From the NCBI RefSeq assembly GCF_014650755.1, contig NZ_BMVO01000016.1:84018-148017 (forward strand): a stretch of DNA of 64,000 bases, in the 5' to 3' direction. The translations under genes were made by a program, and so were the position numbers. Shown in pieces: positions 1-7,579 of the stretch. Position 1 is the stretch's first letter, and every line of letters begins with the position of its first letter. The stretch is from Streptomyces chryseus. GTDB taxonomy: Bacteria > Actinomycetota > Actinomycetes > Streptomycetales > Streptomycetaceae. The notes beneath the pieces were generated by a model. That model was not told the origin of the DNA, did not search any database, and was given only the letters and a program-made list of their open reading frames with translations.

Positions 1-254
1 GCCCCGGGCCCGCCCGCCCACCGGTCGCGCACCTCATTGCCCTGCTGGTCCGCGTCGCGGTCGGCGAGCACGTTCGTCCACCACAGCGAGTAGACGACGA
101 ACAGGCCGAGGATCAGGCCCGCCGTGATCAACAGCTCGCCGAAGAGGCTCACCGTGCCCGCGACACGCCCACGCTTCCTCGCCCCGCCCGCGGGTGCGGA
201 CGCGGGCACGGGCGTGCCGGTCTGCTCGTCCTGCTCGGTCGTCCTGGCTGCCAC
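1..254 (-). CDS. class E sortase, N-terminal part (cut by window start)
   Basis: Only the first 84 codons are inside the window; the gene runs off the left edge. It starts with GTG at 254, 46 bp after the stop of the upstream sortase. The visible protein has a short basic cytoplasmic segment, then one membrane helix (about residues 36-58, core LLITAGLILGLFVVYSLWW) followed by T-N-V-L-A-D and an acidic stretch. This layout closely matches the membrane anchor of the sortase at 301-1842 (LWWTNVRADLF), so it is read as another class E sortase, an N-terminally anchored transpeptidase facing the outside. The catalytic His, Cys and Arg lie beyond the window. By gene order this could be the counterpart of S. 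coelicolor SrtE2, which with SrtE1 attaches chaplins to the wall; that equivalence is inference. Confidence 0.8.
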   Translation of the reverse strand, partial: MAARTTEQDEQTGTPVPASAPAGGARKRGRVAGTVSLFGELLITAGLILGLFVVYSLWWTNVLADRDADQQGNEVRDRWAGGPG

Positions 255-300
255 CGCACCCGTCCCCGTCCTGAGTCTCTGCCGTCCGGCCGGCTCGTTG

Positions 301-1842
301 TCAGCCGACGAGCGCGTCGGGTTGCCCCTTACTGCGCGGCCGTTCGTCGACCATCTTGCCCCACACGATCATTCGGTACGTACTCGTGAATTCAGGCGTG
401 CACGTCGTCAGCGTGATGTACCTGCCGGGCCGCGTGAAGCCGGAACCCGGCGGCACCGGACGGATCACGCTCACGTTGGAGGGCGCGGTCTGCGGCAGGA
501 TGCTCGCCATCTCGTACGTGTAGTACGTGTCCTGCGTCTCGACGACGATCGGATCGCCCGGTTCCAGCTGGTTGATGTACCGGAACGGCTCACCGTGCGT
601 GTTCCGGTGGCCCGCGACCGCGAAGTTCCCCTGCTTGTCCGACGGCATCGCCGTCTTGAGCTCGCCCTCCGCGTAGTGGCCCACCATGCCGTTGTCGAGG
701 ACCCGCTTCTTGTCGATGCCCTCGGCGATCGGGACGACGACGTCCAGCTTGGGAATGTGCATGATGGCGAAGCCCTGGCCCGGTTCGAACGCCCCGGGCC
801 CCCGCCCGTTCGCCCAGCCCTCCTGGATCTTGTCCGCCTCCTTGCCGGCGAACAGATCGGCGCGGACGTTCGTCCACCACAGCTGGTACGTCACGAACAG
901 CAGCATCAGCACGCCCAGCGAGATGAACATCTCGCCGAAGAAGCGACTGGCGACGACCGCCGGGCTGTCCTTGGCGGCGCGGGCGGCGCGCCTGGCCTCC
1001 ACCCGGGAGAGCGGCGCTTCAGGGGCCGCCTCCGCCGCGCTCCCGGCCTTCCGCTCGGGGCCCTTGCCACGGCTCCCCCTGCCCTTGGCGGCCCTGCGGC
1101 GCTCCGCGCGGCCGCCGGTCACGGGCGGCGGGCCGGACCGCGTGCCTTGCTGAGGGCCGGCGGCCGCTATTCGCCGGGTGTCGTCCGTCCGCAGGGCGAC
1201 GGTCTCGTCGTCGTACGTCTCGTCGTCGTACACGGGAGTGGGTACGGACGCGGGCACGGGTGCGGGTGTCGGCTCGGGGGCCGGGGCGGGGGCCGGGGCG
1301 GGCGTTCGGCCGCCGTACCCGGCCCCGGGACGGCCCTGGCCGCCGTACGGCTCCTGAGGCCGCCGGAGAGGCTGCTGGGCCGCTTGTACGGCCTCCTGGG
1401 CGGGCCGCACGGCTCCGGGCTGCCCCGGCAGGTGCTGCGGGGGTTGTCGGGGCGCGGCCTGTGGGGGCACGTGCTGCCCGGGTGCGGCCTGTTGAGGCGC
1501 GGCCTGTCGGGGCACCTGCTGTCCGGCCGCGTGCTGTCCCGGCACAGCCGGGCCCGGCTGCCGCAGTGGCTCGTACGGCCGCTGTCCGTACCCCACTGCC
1601 TGCGCGCCCGGACCCTGCGTCTGCCCCTGCGGCACCGTCGACGACCGGAACCACGGCGAGGCCCCCTCCGGGGTGGCCCCGGGAGCCGTTTCCGCTCCCG
1701 GCCGCTCCTGCCCCGGCAGCGGATCGTTCAGCGGATCCGCGAGCTGGTCCACCGCCGCCTCGAACGCGCCCGCCGCCCCGTACGCGCCCTGCTCGTACGA
1801 GGCTTCCCGGCCGGCGTCGTGTTCGGGGCGGAGCGCCGTCAC
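301..1842 (-). CDS. class E sortase with long Pro/Gln-rich N-terminus (SrtE1-like)
   Basis: A 513-residue sortase. The start chosen is GTG at 1842, because it overlaps the trpG stop in a GTGA junction, which suggests translational coupling. About 300 cytoplasmic residues rich in Pro, Gln, Ala and Arg come first, then a membrane helix near residues 303-325 (SLGVLMLLFVTYQLWW) and an extracellular sortase domain. Catalytic signatures are VAGHRNTHGEPF (His near 412), TLTTCTPEF (Cys near 482) and the Arg in TYRMIVWG. Class E sortases cleave LAXTG-type signals and anchor surface proteins to peptidoglycan; in Streptomyces the known substrates are the long chaplins. The reading frame stays open upstream to 2394 across trpG, but that part lies inside the amidotransferase gene and is not credible. 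The long low-complexity N-terminus is unusual among sortases. Confidence 0.88.
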   Translation of the reverse strand: MTALRPEHDAGREASYEQGAYGAAGAFEAAVDQLADPLNDPLPGQERPGAETAPGATPEGASPWFRSSTVPQGQTQGPGAQAVGYGQRPYEPLRQPGPAVPGQHAAGQQVPRQAAPQQAAPGQHVPPQAAPRQPPQHLPGQPGAVRPAQEAVQAAQQPLRRPQEPYGGQGRPGAGYGGRTPAPAPAPAPEPTPAPVPASVPTPVYDDETYDDETVALRTDDTRRIAAAGPQQGTRSGPPPVTGGRAERRRAAKGRGSRGKGPERKAGSAAEAAPEAPLSRVEARRAARAAKDSPAVVASRFFGEMFISLGVLMLLFVTYQLWWTNVRADLFAGKEADKIQEGWANGRGPGAFEPGQGFAIMHIPKLDVVVPIAEGIDKKRVLDNGMVGHYAEGELKTAMPSDKQGNFAVAGHRNTHGEPFRYINQLEPGDPIVVETQDTYYTYEMASILPQTAPSNVSVIRPVPPGSGFTRPGRYITLTTCTPEFTSTYRMIVWGKMVDERPRSKGQPDALVG

Positions 1843-2477
1843 GCGACGGCCTTGCCCACCACCGGCGCGAGCCCGGCCGCCCGCTCGACCGCTCCCGGAT
1901 ACCCGCACCGCGCAAGCCAGTTGGCCAGCATCAGGTGCCCGTGTTCCGTCAGTACCGACTCGGGGTGGAACTGCACGCCCTCGACCGCCAGGTCCCGGTG
2001 GCGCAGCCCCATGATGATCCCGTCGGCCGTCCGTGCGGTGACCTCCAGCTCGGCGGGCAGCGCCTCGGGTTCGGCCGCCAGCGAGTGGTAGCGCGTCGCC
2101 GTGAAGGGCGAGGGCAGCCCGGCGAAGACGCCGGCGCCCGTGTGCGTCACGGGGGACGTCTTGCCGTGCAGCAGCTCGGGCGCGCGGCCGACGACACCGC
2201 CGTACGCCACCGCCATCGACTGCATGCCCAGGCAGACGCCGAAGACCGGCACGCCGGTCGACGCGCAGTGCCGCACCATGTCGACGCAGACGCCCGCCTG
2301 TTCGGGGGTGCCGGGGCCCGGCGACAGCAGCACGCCGTCGAAGCCGTCCTGGGCGTGGCTCAGCGCCACCTCGTCGTTGCGCAGCACCTCGCACTCGGCG
2401 CCGAGCTGGTAGAGGTACTGGACGAGGTTGAAGACGAAGCTGTCGTAGTTGTCGACCACCAGGATCCGTGCGCTCAC
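1839..2477 (-). CDS. glutamine amidotransferase, TrpG/PabA type
   Basis: A 212-residue class I glutamine amidotransferase, the size expected for a free-standing anthranilate or aminodeoxychorismate synthase component II. It would hydrolyse glutamine and pass ammonia to a chorismate-using partner. The catalytic triad is visible: Cys82 in GVCLGMQS, His171 and Glu173 in GVQFHPES; the N-terminal VVDNYDSF and the oxyanion motif SPGPGTP are also present. GTG at 2477 is chosen because it overlaps the stop of the upstream microprotein by GTGA and begins directly with SARILVVDNYDSF. No TrpE/PabB partner is in the window, so anthranilate versus p-aminobenzoate use cannot be decided. It sits between two sortase genes, a conserved Streptomyces arrangement with no evident metabolic logic. 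Confidence 0.92.
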   Translation of the reverse strand: MSARILVVDNYDSFVFNLVQYLYQLGAECEVLRNDEVALSHAQDGFDGVLLSPGPGTPEQAGVCVDMVRHCASTGVPVFGVCLGMQSMAVAYGGVVGRAPELLHGKTSPVTHTGAGVFAGLPSPFTATRYHSLAAEPEALPAELEVTARTADGIIMGLRHRDLAVEGVQFHPESVLTEHGHLMLANWLARCGYPGAVERAAGLAPVVGKAVA

Positions 2478-2650
2478 TGGCGAGCCCCTCCTTCCCCGTC
2501 GACCGTCACATCGTTGAACGGGAGCAGCGGCTCCGCCCACGGGAAGACGTACTGGAACAGTGCGTAGACGACCGCCAGGACCAGTACGAGCGAGATCAAC
2601 GCCCGCACCCCTACGTTGCCCGGCAGATGCCGCCAGATCCAGCCGTACAT
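2474..2650 (-). CDS. 58-residue membrane microprotein of unknown function
   Basis: A short gene on the minus strand, ATG at 2650 and TGA at 2474-2476 overlapping the GTG of the amidotransferase. The product begins MYGWIWRHLPG, has one clear hydrophobic helix at about residues 16-36 (VRALISLVLVLAVVYALFQY), then FPWAEPLLPFND and an acidic/glycine tail. AGGGA precedes the ATG at a suitable distance. The tight overlap, the amphipathic Trp/His-rich N-terminus and high third-position GC support a real gene. Similar small proteins are familiar between sortase and trpG genes in actinomycetes, but I know of no assigned function. The juxtamembrane FPWAEPLLPF may lie at the outer membrane face. Confidence 0.75.
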   Translation of the reverse strand: MYGWIWRHLPGNVGVRALISLVLVLAVVYALFQYVFPWAEPLLPFNDVTVDGEGGARQ

Positions 2651-2708
2651 GCTGTCCCTTCCGTTCGGTCGAAACCCAGAGTAAAGGGCGACGGCGGGGG
2701 CTCGTGGG

Positions 2709-3443
2709 TCAGCCGCTCAATGCGCGCGGCCGGCCGTCCTCCACGGGCTGGGTGGCGTCGAGATGCGCCCACACGACCAGCCGGTGGCTGCTGCCCCACT
2801 CCGGCTCGCAGGTCGTCAGCGTCAGGTAGCGCCCGGGGCCGTCGAAACCGGCCTTGCGGGGAACGGCGTCGATCACCCCGACGTCGCCCGGGACGGTCCG
2901 GTACGGCCTGTTCTCGACGCGGTACGTGAACCAGGTCGTCCCGTCCGTCAGCACCACCGCGTCGCCGGGCCGCAGCCTGGGGAAGTCCTTGAAGGGGTCG
3001 CCGTGGGTACGACGATGGCCGGCGACGGAGAAGTTCCCCGTCTCGCCGGGCCGCGCGGTCCCCGCGTAGTGGCCGAGCCCCTTCTTCAACGTCCCGGTCC
3101 GCGTGCCCTCCAGCACGGGCCAGTCCCAGTCCCTGCCGAATCGCGGCACGTACATCACGGCGAAGGGCCGGCCCGGCGCGTACGCCGCCGGGGCGGGCGG
3201 GGCCTGCTCGGGACCGGCGGGGTCGGGAGCGGCGGGCCGCACGGGGCCGCGGGCCCAGCTGTCCTGGAGCCTGTCGATCTGCCCGTCGCTCGCGTCGGCG
3301 GCCTTGATCCCGGTCCAGAACATCACGTACACGACGAACAGCACGATCACGCTGCCGACGGTGAGGCACAGCTCGCTGAACGTCCGGACGATCAGGCGCA
3401 CCGACATCCCGGCCGACGGCCGCCCCGACAGTCGCCCCGACAT
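2709..3443 (-). CDS. class E sortase
   Basis: A 244-residue sortase without the long N-terminal extension of its neighbour. A membrane anchor spans about residues 21-44 (ending FVVYVMFWTG), and the extracellular domain carries His143 in VAGHRRTHGDPF, Cys212 in TLTTCEPEW and Arg221 in HRLVVW, the full sortase triad. ATG at 3443 is used; an internal ATG (residue 13, MSVRLIVR) is an alternative that keeps the anchor. It follows the DUF881 gene by 13 bp and precedes the microprotein by 58 bp, so DUF881, this sortase, microprotein, amidotransferase and the next sortase are probably co-transcribed. The substrate is unknown; class E enzymes recognise LAXTG-like signals. Confidence 0.9.
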   Translation of the reverse strand: MSGRLSGRPSAGMSVRLIVRTFSELCLTVGSVIVLFVVYVMFWTGIKAADASDGQIDRLQDSWARGPVRPAAPDPAGPEQAPPAPAAYAPGRPFAVMYVPRFGRDWDWPVLEGTRTGTLKKGLGHYAGTARPGETGNFSVAGHRRTHGDPFKDFPRLRPGDAVVLTDGTTWFTYRVENRPYRTVPGDVGVIDAVPRKAGFDGPGRYLTLTTCEPEWGSSHRLVVWAHLDATQPVEDGRPRALSG

Positions 3444-3456
3444 CGGCTCCCCCCGT

Positions 3457-4224
3457 TTACTCGACGGGCCTCGCGTAGTGGAGATCCACTGTGCCCGAGT
3501 AACCGGGAAGAGTCATCGCCTCGTGCTCGTCGACTTTCCAGCCGAGGCCGTACGCCTTCACGTACAGCTGGTAGTTCTGCAGCGCCGTGGAGGCCGTGAG
3601 CGCCCGCTGGAGATCGTCGCGGTCGCCGACCGCGGTGACCTTGTACGGCGGCGAGTAGACACGGCCCTGGAGGATCAGGGTGTTGCCGACGCAGCGCACC
3701 GCGCTGGTGGAGATCAGCCGCTGGTCCATGACCCTGATGCCTTCGGCGCCGCCCTGCCACAGGGCGTTGACGACCGCCTGGAGGTCCTGCTGGTGGATGA
3801 CCAGGTCGTTCGGCTGGGGCTCGGGGTAGCCCGGATTGGCCGTGGCGTCCGGCGGGGCGTCGTCGAGCGTGACGGTGAGGCCGGCGCCGGACAGCTTCTT
3901 GGTGCCGGCTGCCGCCTCCAGCGCCTTCAGCTTCGCGTCCTCGGCCCGCGTACTGCTGTCACCGCGCTCCGCGAGCGCGTCGACGTCGCGGCGCACGGCC
4001 GCCGTCGAGTCGCCCAGCTCCTTGTTCTTGTGACTGCGCTGGTCGATGAGGTCGGAGAGCTTGAGCAGCGAGTCGTCCGTGCGGATATTGGTGCCCTTGG
4101 CCGTGTTGAAGCTCGTCACGAAGATCAGCCCGGCGAGCGCGAAGACCCCCGCCGTCAGCAGTCTGACCGGCCGCAGGGCGGGCCGCCGGGCGGGTTCGGT
4201 GGGGGAGTCGGCAGAATTGCTCAA
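3457..4224 (-). CDS. DUF881 family membrane-anchored coiled-coil protein
   Basis: A 255-residue protein starting with ATG at 4224. After a short Pro/Arg-rich cytoplasmic segment there is one membrane helix (about residues 23-43, LLTAGVFALAGLIFVTSF), then a charged helical stretch likely to form a coiled coil (about 55-110, DLIDQRSHKNKELGDS onward), then an alpha/beta domain with GLTVTLDDAP, NDLVIHQQDLQAVVNALW and the family signature around C-V-G-N-T-L-I-L-Q-G-R-V-Y-S-P-P-Y. DUF881 proteins occur beside division and cell-wall genes in actinobacteria and resemble YlxW/YlxX; their biochemical role is not established. It is divergent from crgA (140 bp apart). Confidence 0.88.
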   Translation of the reverse strand: MSNSADSPTEPARRPALRPVRLLTAGVFALAGLIFVTSFNTAKGTNIRTDDSLLKLSDLIDQRSHKNKELGDSTAAVRRDVDALAERGDSSTRAEDAKLKALEAAAGTKKLSGAGLTVTLDDAPPDATANPGYPEPQPNDLVIHQQDLQAVVNALWQGGAEGIRVMDQRLISTSAVRCVGNTLILQGRVYSPPYKVTAVGDRDDLQRALTASTALQNYQLYVKAYGLGWKVDEHEAMTLPGYSGTVDLHYARPVE

Positions 4225-4364
4225 CGTACCCTTATCTCCTTCGACGCCGCGGAAGCACTACGCTAACGGACGCCCGGGGGAGGCAGTGCTCCCCGTTGCT
4301 CCCGCACCGGGCACCAGCCAAGTTCTCTGCGCGGTAACGCAGCGCATCGACAGGAGAGTCCCTC

Positions 4365-4625
4365 GTGCCGAAGTCACGTATCCGCAAGAAGTCAGACTTC
4401 ACGCCGCCGCCGGCGCCTTCGAAGCAGGCGACGGCCATCAGGCTCACCAACCGCAGCTGGGTGGCTCCGGTGATGCTGGCGCTCTTCCTCATCGGGCTCG
4501 CCTGGATCGTGGTCTTCTACGTGACCGAGGGCGACCTGCCGGTCCAGAGCCTGGACAACTGGAACATCGTGGTCGGGTTCGGCTTCATCGCGGCCGGCTT
4601 CGGCGTCTCCACTCAGTGGAAGTAA
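4365..4625 (+). CDS. crgA: cell division protein CrgA
   Basis: An 86-residue small membrane protein with GTG at 4365 and a CAGGAGAG ribosome site. It has a basic N-terminus (PKSRIRKKSDF), two membrane helices (about 33-53, WVAPVMLALFLIGLAWIVVFYV, and 66-82) joined by a short loop with EGDLPVQSLDNWN, and ends FGVSTQWK. This is the standard CrgA layout. In Streptomyces CrgA coordinates septation with aerial growth and affects FtsZ ring turnover; in mycobacteria it links FtsZ, FtsI/FtsQ and Wag31. Length and gene position (divergent from DUF881/sortases) match S. coelicolor. The downstream intergenic region carries four perfect DnaA boxes. Confidence 0.96.
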   Translation: MPKSRIRKKSDFTPPPAPSKQATAIRLTNRSWVAPVMLALFLIGLAWIVVFYVTEGDLPVQSLDNWNIVVGFGFIAAGFGVSTQWK

Positions 4626-4652
4626 ACGCCACGCGCAAGCTCTGACCAGAGG

Positions 4653-4872
4653 TTATCCACAGCGTTGTCCACACGGTGGGGAAAGGTCAGACGATCTGTG
4701 GATAACTCACAGGGTGTTGACGCCGGTGTGACTGCCTAGGCCTTCCGGGGCATGAGGGAGTTACGGCCTGCCCCTTGTCCTGCCTGGGAAAAAGCCAGTT
4801 CAGCGACGAGGGGCACAGCTGTTCCCGCACTTTCCCCCTGAATGCACAAGGTCCGGCGTTCGCTGTGGACAA
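4653..4872. promoter_or_regulatory. cluster of four perfect DnaA boxes between crgA and the rhomboid gene
   Basis: The crgA/rhomboid intergenic region (4626-4899) holds TTATCCACA at 4653-4661, TTGTCCACA at 4665-4673, TTATCCACA on the minus strand at 4697-4705 and TTGTCCACA on the minus strand at 4864-4872. All four match the consensus at every base. The first three lie within 53 bp. The genes on both sides converge, so this is not an ordinary promoter region. DnaA titration or origin-control sites are the natural reading, by inference. Confidence 0.8.
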
Positions 4873-4899
4873 CTGACCCTCAATCGCCGCCCCCGGCGC

Positions 4900-5745
4900 T
4901 CAGGTGAGCATCGCGGTACGCGCCACGACGAGCCCCGCGGTGGCGAGCAGGACGAGCCCGCACGTCCCGTACTGCACCAGCGTCCGGCGCGCGCGGGGGG
5001 CGTGCACCATGGCGACCGCGATGAGAACGCCGGCGGCGAGACCGCCCACGTGGGCCTGCCAGGCGATGCCGCTCAGGACGAAAGTCAGGACCAGGTTCAG
5101 GCCCAGCAGCACCAGGATCGGCCGCATGTCCTGGTTCATGCGCCGCATGAGGACCACGGTCGCGCCGAAGAGTCCGTAGATCGCGCCCGAGGCACCGAGC
5201 GACGGCTGGTTCGGGGCGGCCAGGAGATACGTGAACGCGCTGCCGGCGAGACCGGACAGCAGGTAGAGCGCCAGGTACCGGGCGCGGCCGAGCGCCGCTT
5301 CGAGCGGACCGCCGAGCCACCACAGGAGCAGCATGTTGAACCCGATGTGCCACACCTCCTGATGCAGGAACATCGCCGTGACCAGGCGGTACCACTCGCC
5401 GTCCGCGACCCCGACGACCTGGAGGTCCGTACCGCTGAACGCCAGTCCGACCAGCGCGAGATCGTTGACGAGGCTCTCGCGCGCCAGCACCGCGACGAAC
5501 AGCGCCACGTTGATCGCCAGCAGGACCTTCGTCACCAGCCGGGGGTCGGCGGCGACCGTGCCGCCCGCGACCGTGCGCGGACGGCTCGCGGCCGGGGCGT
5601 GGCCCGTACCGGAGCCTTCGCGGACGCAGTCGGGGCACTGGAAACCGACCGACGCGCTGATCATGCACTCCGGGCAGATCGGGCGTTCGCAGCGCGTGCA
5701 GCGGATGCCCGTCTCGCGGCCCGGATGCCGGTAGCAGTGATCCAT
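4900..5745 (-). CDS. rhomboid family intramembrane serine protease with N-terminal zinc finger
   Basis: A 281-residue protein starting with ATG at 5745. Residues 1-40 form a B-box-like zinc-binding segment (C4, H7, C16, C19, C24, C27, C37, C40). A linker leads to a six-helix rhomboid core: His133/Asn137 in HIGFNMLLLWW, catalytic Ser186 in GASGAIYGLFGA and catalytic His232 in AWQAHVGGLAAG. It therefore should be an active protease cutting membrane-embedded segments. The zinc finger would lie in the cytoplasm. No substrate is evident from context. It is followed on the same strand, 163 bp upstream, by the cyclophilin gene. Confidence 0.93.
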   Translation of the reverse strand: MDHCYRHPGRETGIRCTRCERPICPECMISASVGFQCPDCVREGSGTGHAPAASRPRTVAGGTVAADPRLVTKVLLAINVALFVAVLARESLVNDLALVGLAFSGTDLQVVGVADGEWYRLVTAMFLHQEVWHIGFNMLLLWWLGGPLEAALGRARYLALYLLSGLAGSAFTYLLAAPNQPSLGASGAIYGLFGATVVLMRRMNQDMRPILVLLGLNLVLTFVLSGIAWQAHVGGLAAGVLIAVAMVHAPRARRTLVQYGTCGLVLLATAGLVVARTAMLT

Positions 5746-5908
5746 CGGTCCGTCCCCGGTTCCCTAGGTGTGGCTCTTGGCGGTCCGGCTCACCGCTCCG
5801 CCCCGCGTATCCACTACGGACGGGCGGGGCGCTTTGGTTCCCGGCGGCCCCCCGCACGGCCTCCCAGCGGCCTCCCGAAGACTTCCCGGCGGCCTCCCGG
5901 CGGGTTCC

Positions 5909-6436
5909 TCAGCGGGTCTCCACGACGACCGACTCGATGACGACGTCGGTGAGCGGGCGGGCGGTGCGCGGGTTGGTCTTCGCGGAGACGATGGTGTCCA
6001 CGGTCTTCTGGCTCGCGGCGTCCACGACCTCGCCGAAGATGGTGTGCTTGCCGGTCAGCCACATCGTCGGCGACACGGTGATGAAGAACTGCGAGCCGTT
6101 CGTGGCCGGTCCCGCGTTGGCCATCGCCAGCAGGTAGGGACGGTCGAAGGCGAGGTCGGGGTGGAACTCGTCCTTGAACTCGTAGCCGGGGCCGCCGGTG
6201 CCGTTGCCCAGGGGATCGCCGCCCTGGATCATGAAGTCGCCGATCACCCGGTGGAAGACGGTGCCGTCGTACAGCCGGTCCGTGGTCTTGTGCCCCGTCT
6301 CGGGGTTCGTCCACTCCCGCTCACCCCGGGCGAGTTCCACGAAGTTCTTGACCGTCTTCGGGGCGTGGTTCGGCAGGAGCCGGATCTCGATGTCGCCCTG
6401 GCTGGTCTTGAGGGTGGCGTAAAGCTGCTCGGCCAC
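5909..6436 (-). CDS. peptidyl-prolyl cis-trans isomerase, cyclophilin type
   Basis: A 175-residue cytoplasmic cyclophilin; no signal peptide. GTG at 6436 is chosen because GGAAGG lies just upstream and the product then begins AEQLYATLKTSQGDIEI, the usual family start; the longer frame to 6727 has no such signal. Motifs include TVKNFVELARG, FHRVIGDFMIQGGDPLG (active-site Arg in FHRV), GPATNGSQFFIT and GKHTIFGEVV. It accelerates proline isomerisation during folding. It is the Streptomyces cyclophilin conventionally found next to the rhomboid gene, expressed separately from the divergent DUF5324 gene. Confidence 0.94.
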   Translation of the reverse strand: MAEQLYATLKTSQGDIEIRLLPNHAPKTVKNFVELARGEREWTNPETGHKTTDRLYDGTVFHRVIGDFMIQGGDPLGNGTGGPGYEFKDEFHPDLAFDRPYLLAMANAGPATNGSQFFITVSPTMWLTGKHTIFGEVVDAASQKTVDTIVSAKTNPRTARPLTDVVIESVVVETR

Positions 6437-6716
6437 GTTCTGCCTTCCAATGAGTCTTTCCTGAAGCGTCTGTCGATCCTCCCACGCCCGGTTTACGACG
6501 AGTAGCCGCCGAACCGCCACACGGAACGCCGAAGCGTGGCATTGTCGTGCCCGAGACCCCCTTGCACCGCCTTGCCCCGAGAGCCCGGGGATTGCCCCAG
6601 TCGCCGCCCCATGACCCGGATGCCCGTCCGCACGTGCCGTGTTGGCCCGGGAAGGGCATGATTTCGAAATGGGTGGACAGGCGATATACCGAACCGCCAC
6701 CAAGGAGGAGGATCCA

Positions 6717-7424
6717 GTGACCCGCATCGACAGCGTGCGCGCCGCATCCGAATCGGCGAAGGAGAGCGTGCTGCACGCCGCGGAAGTGGTGGCGCCCTAC
6801 GCCGGTACGGCCAAGGAACAGGCCACGCAATATGCGCACGACGCCCGCGTAAGGCTCGCGCCGAAAGTGTCCAAGGCCGCTCGTCAGGCCCGTGTCCAGT
6901 ACGGCGCGCATGTCGCGCCGTACATCGAGCAGGCCCGTACCCACGTGCCGCCGAAGGTCGACGTCGCCGCGCAGCGCGCGGCGGTGCGGACCCGGCACGC
7001 GGCCCGGCAGGCCGCGGAGTACACCGTCCCTCGGGTGGAGCACGCGATCGCGGTGTCGCTGCCGGTGCGCGAGCAGGCCGCCGCGCGCAGTGCGGCCGCC
7101 GTGGCGGCCCTGCGCGGCCAGGTGACGGCGAAGGACATCCGCAAGCTCGTCAAGCGGCACGAGCGGCGGGCGAGGGCCGGCCGTGCCGCCAAGGGCGTCG
7201 CCGTGTTCGGCGTGCTGGCGGCCGGCGCCTTCGCGGCGTGGAAGTGGTGGGACAAGCAGGCCAACCCGGACTGGCTGGTCGAGCCCCCGGCCGCCACGGA
7301 GGTGTCCGACCGTGCGCCGCTGACCTCGGTCGACGGCAGCGGTCAGGTGCTGGACCCGGAGGTCCAGGCCAAGCAGGCGGAGGCTGAGGCCGAGGCCGCC
7401 GAGCGCGACAGGAAGAACGACTGA
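6717..7424 (+). CDS. DUF5324 family protein
   Basis: A 235-residue protein with GTG at 6717 after a strong AAGGAGGAGG site. The first two thirds are Ala/Arg-rich and predicted helical, with repeating segments of the type ARVRLAPKVSKAARQA, AQRAAVRTRHAARQAAEY, suggesting an amphipathic helical bundle. One membrane helix lies at about residues 162-180 (GVAVFGVLAAGAFAAWKWW). The tail is acidic (QAEAEAEAAERDRKND). Family and position fit the Streptomyces DUF5324 proteins; function unknown. It is monocistronic: divergent from the cyclophilin gene and followed by a strong terminator. Confidence 0.85.
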   Translation: MTRIDSVRAASESAKESVLHAAEVVAPYAGTAKEQATQYAHDARVRLAPKVSKAARQARVQYGAHVAPYIEQARTHVPPKVDVAAQRAAVRTRHAARQAAEYTVPRVEHAIAVSLPVREQAAARSAAAVAALRGQVTAKDIRKLVKRHERRARAGRAAKGVAVFGVLAAGAFAAWKWWDKQANPDWLVEPPAATEVSDRAPLTSVDGSGQVLDPEVQAKQAEAEAEAAERDRKND

Positions 7425-7446
7425 CGTCAGGTAACGGACGGCGGTA

Positions 7447-7494
7447 CGCACAAGGGTGCCGGGTGGCCTTCGGGTCTCCCGGCACCCTTGTGCG
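7447..7494 (+). terminator. rho-independent-type terminator after DUF5324 gene
   Basis: A 17-bp perfect inverted repeat with arms CGCACAAGGGTGCCGGG (7447-7463) and its complement (7478-7494) separated by 14 bases starts 22 bp after the DUF5324 stop. No T-run follows, as is common in Streptomyces. Confidence 0.85.
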
Positions 7495-7579
7495 TGGCGG
7501 ACCCGCGTTCTCTTTCGTAGCGGCGGGGGGCGACGAAAGTGTGCGGCGGCCCTCCTGACCGGCTGCCTAGAGTGCGACC

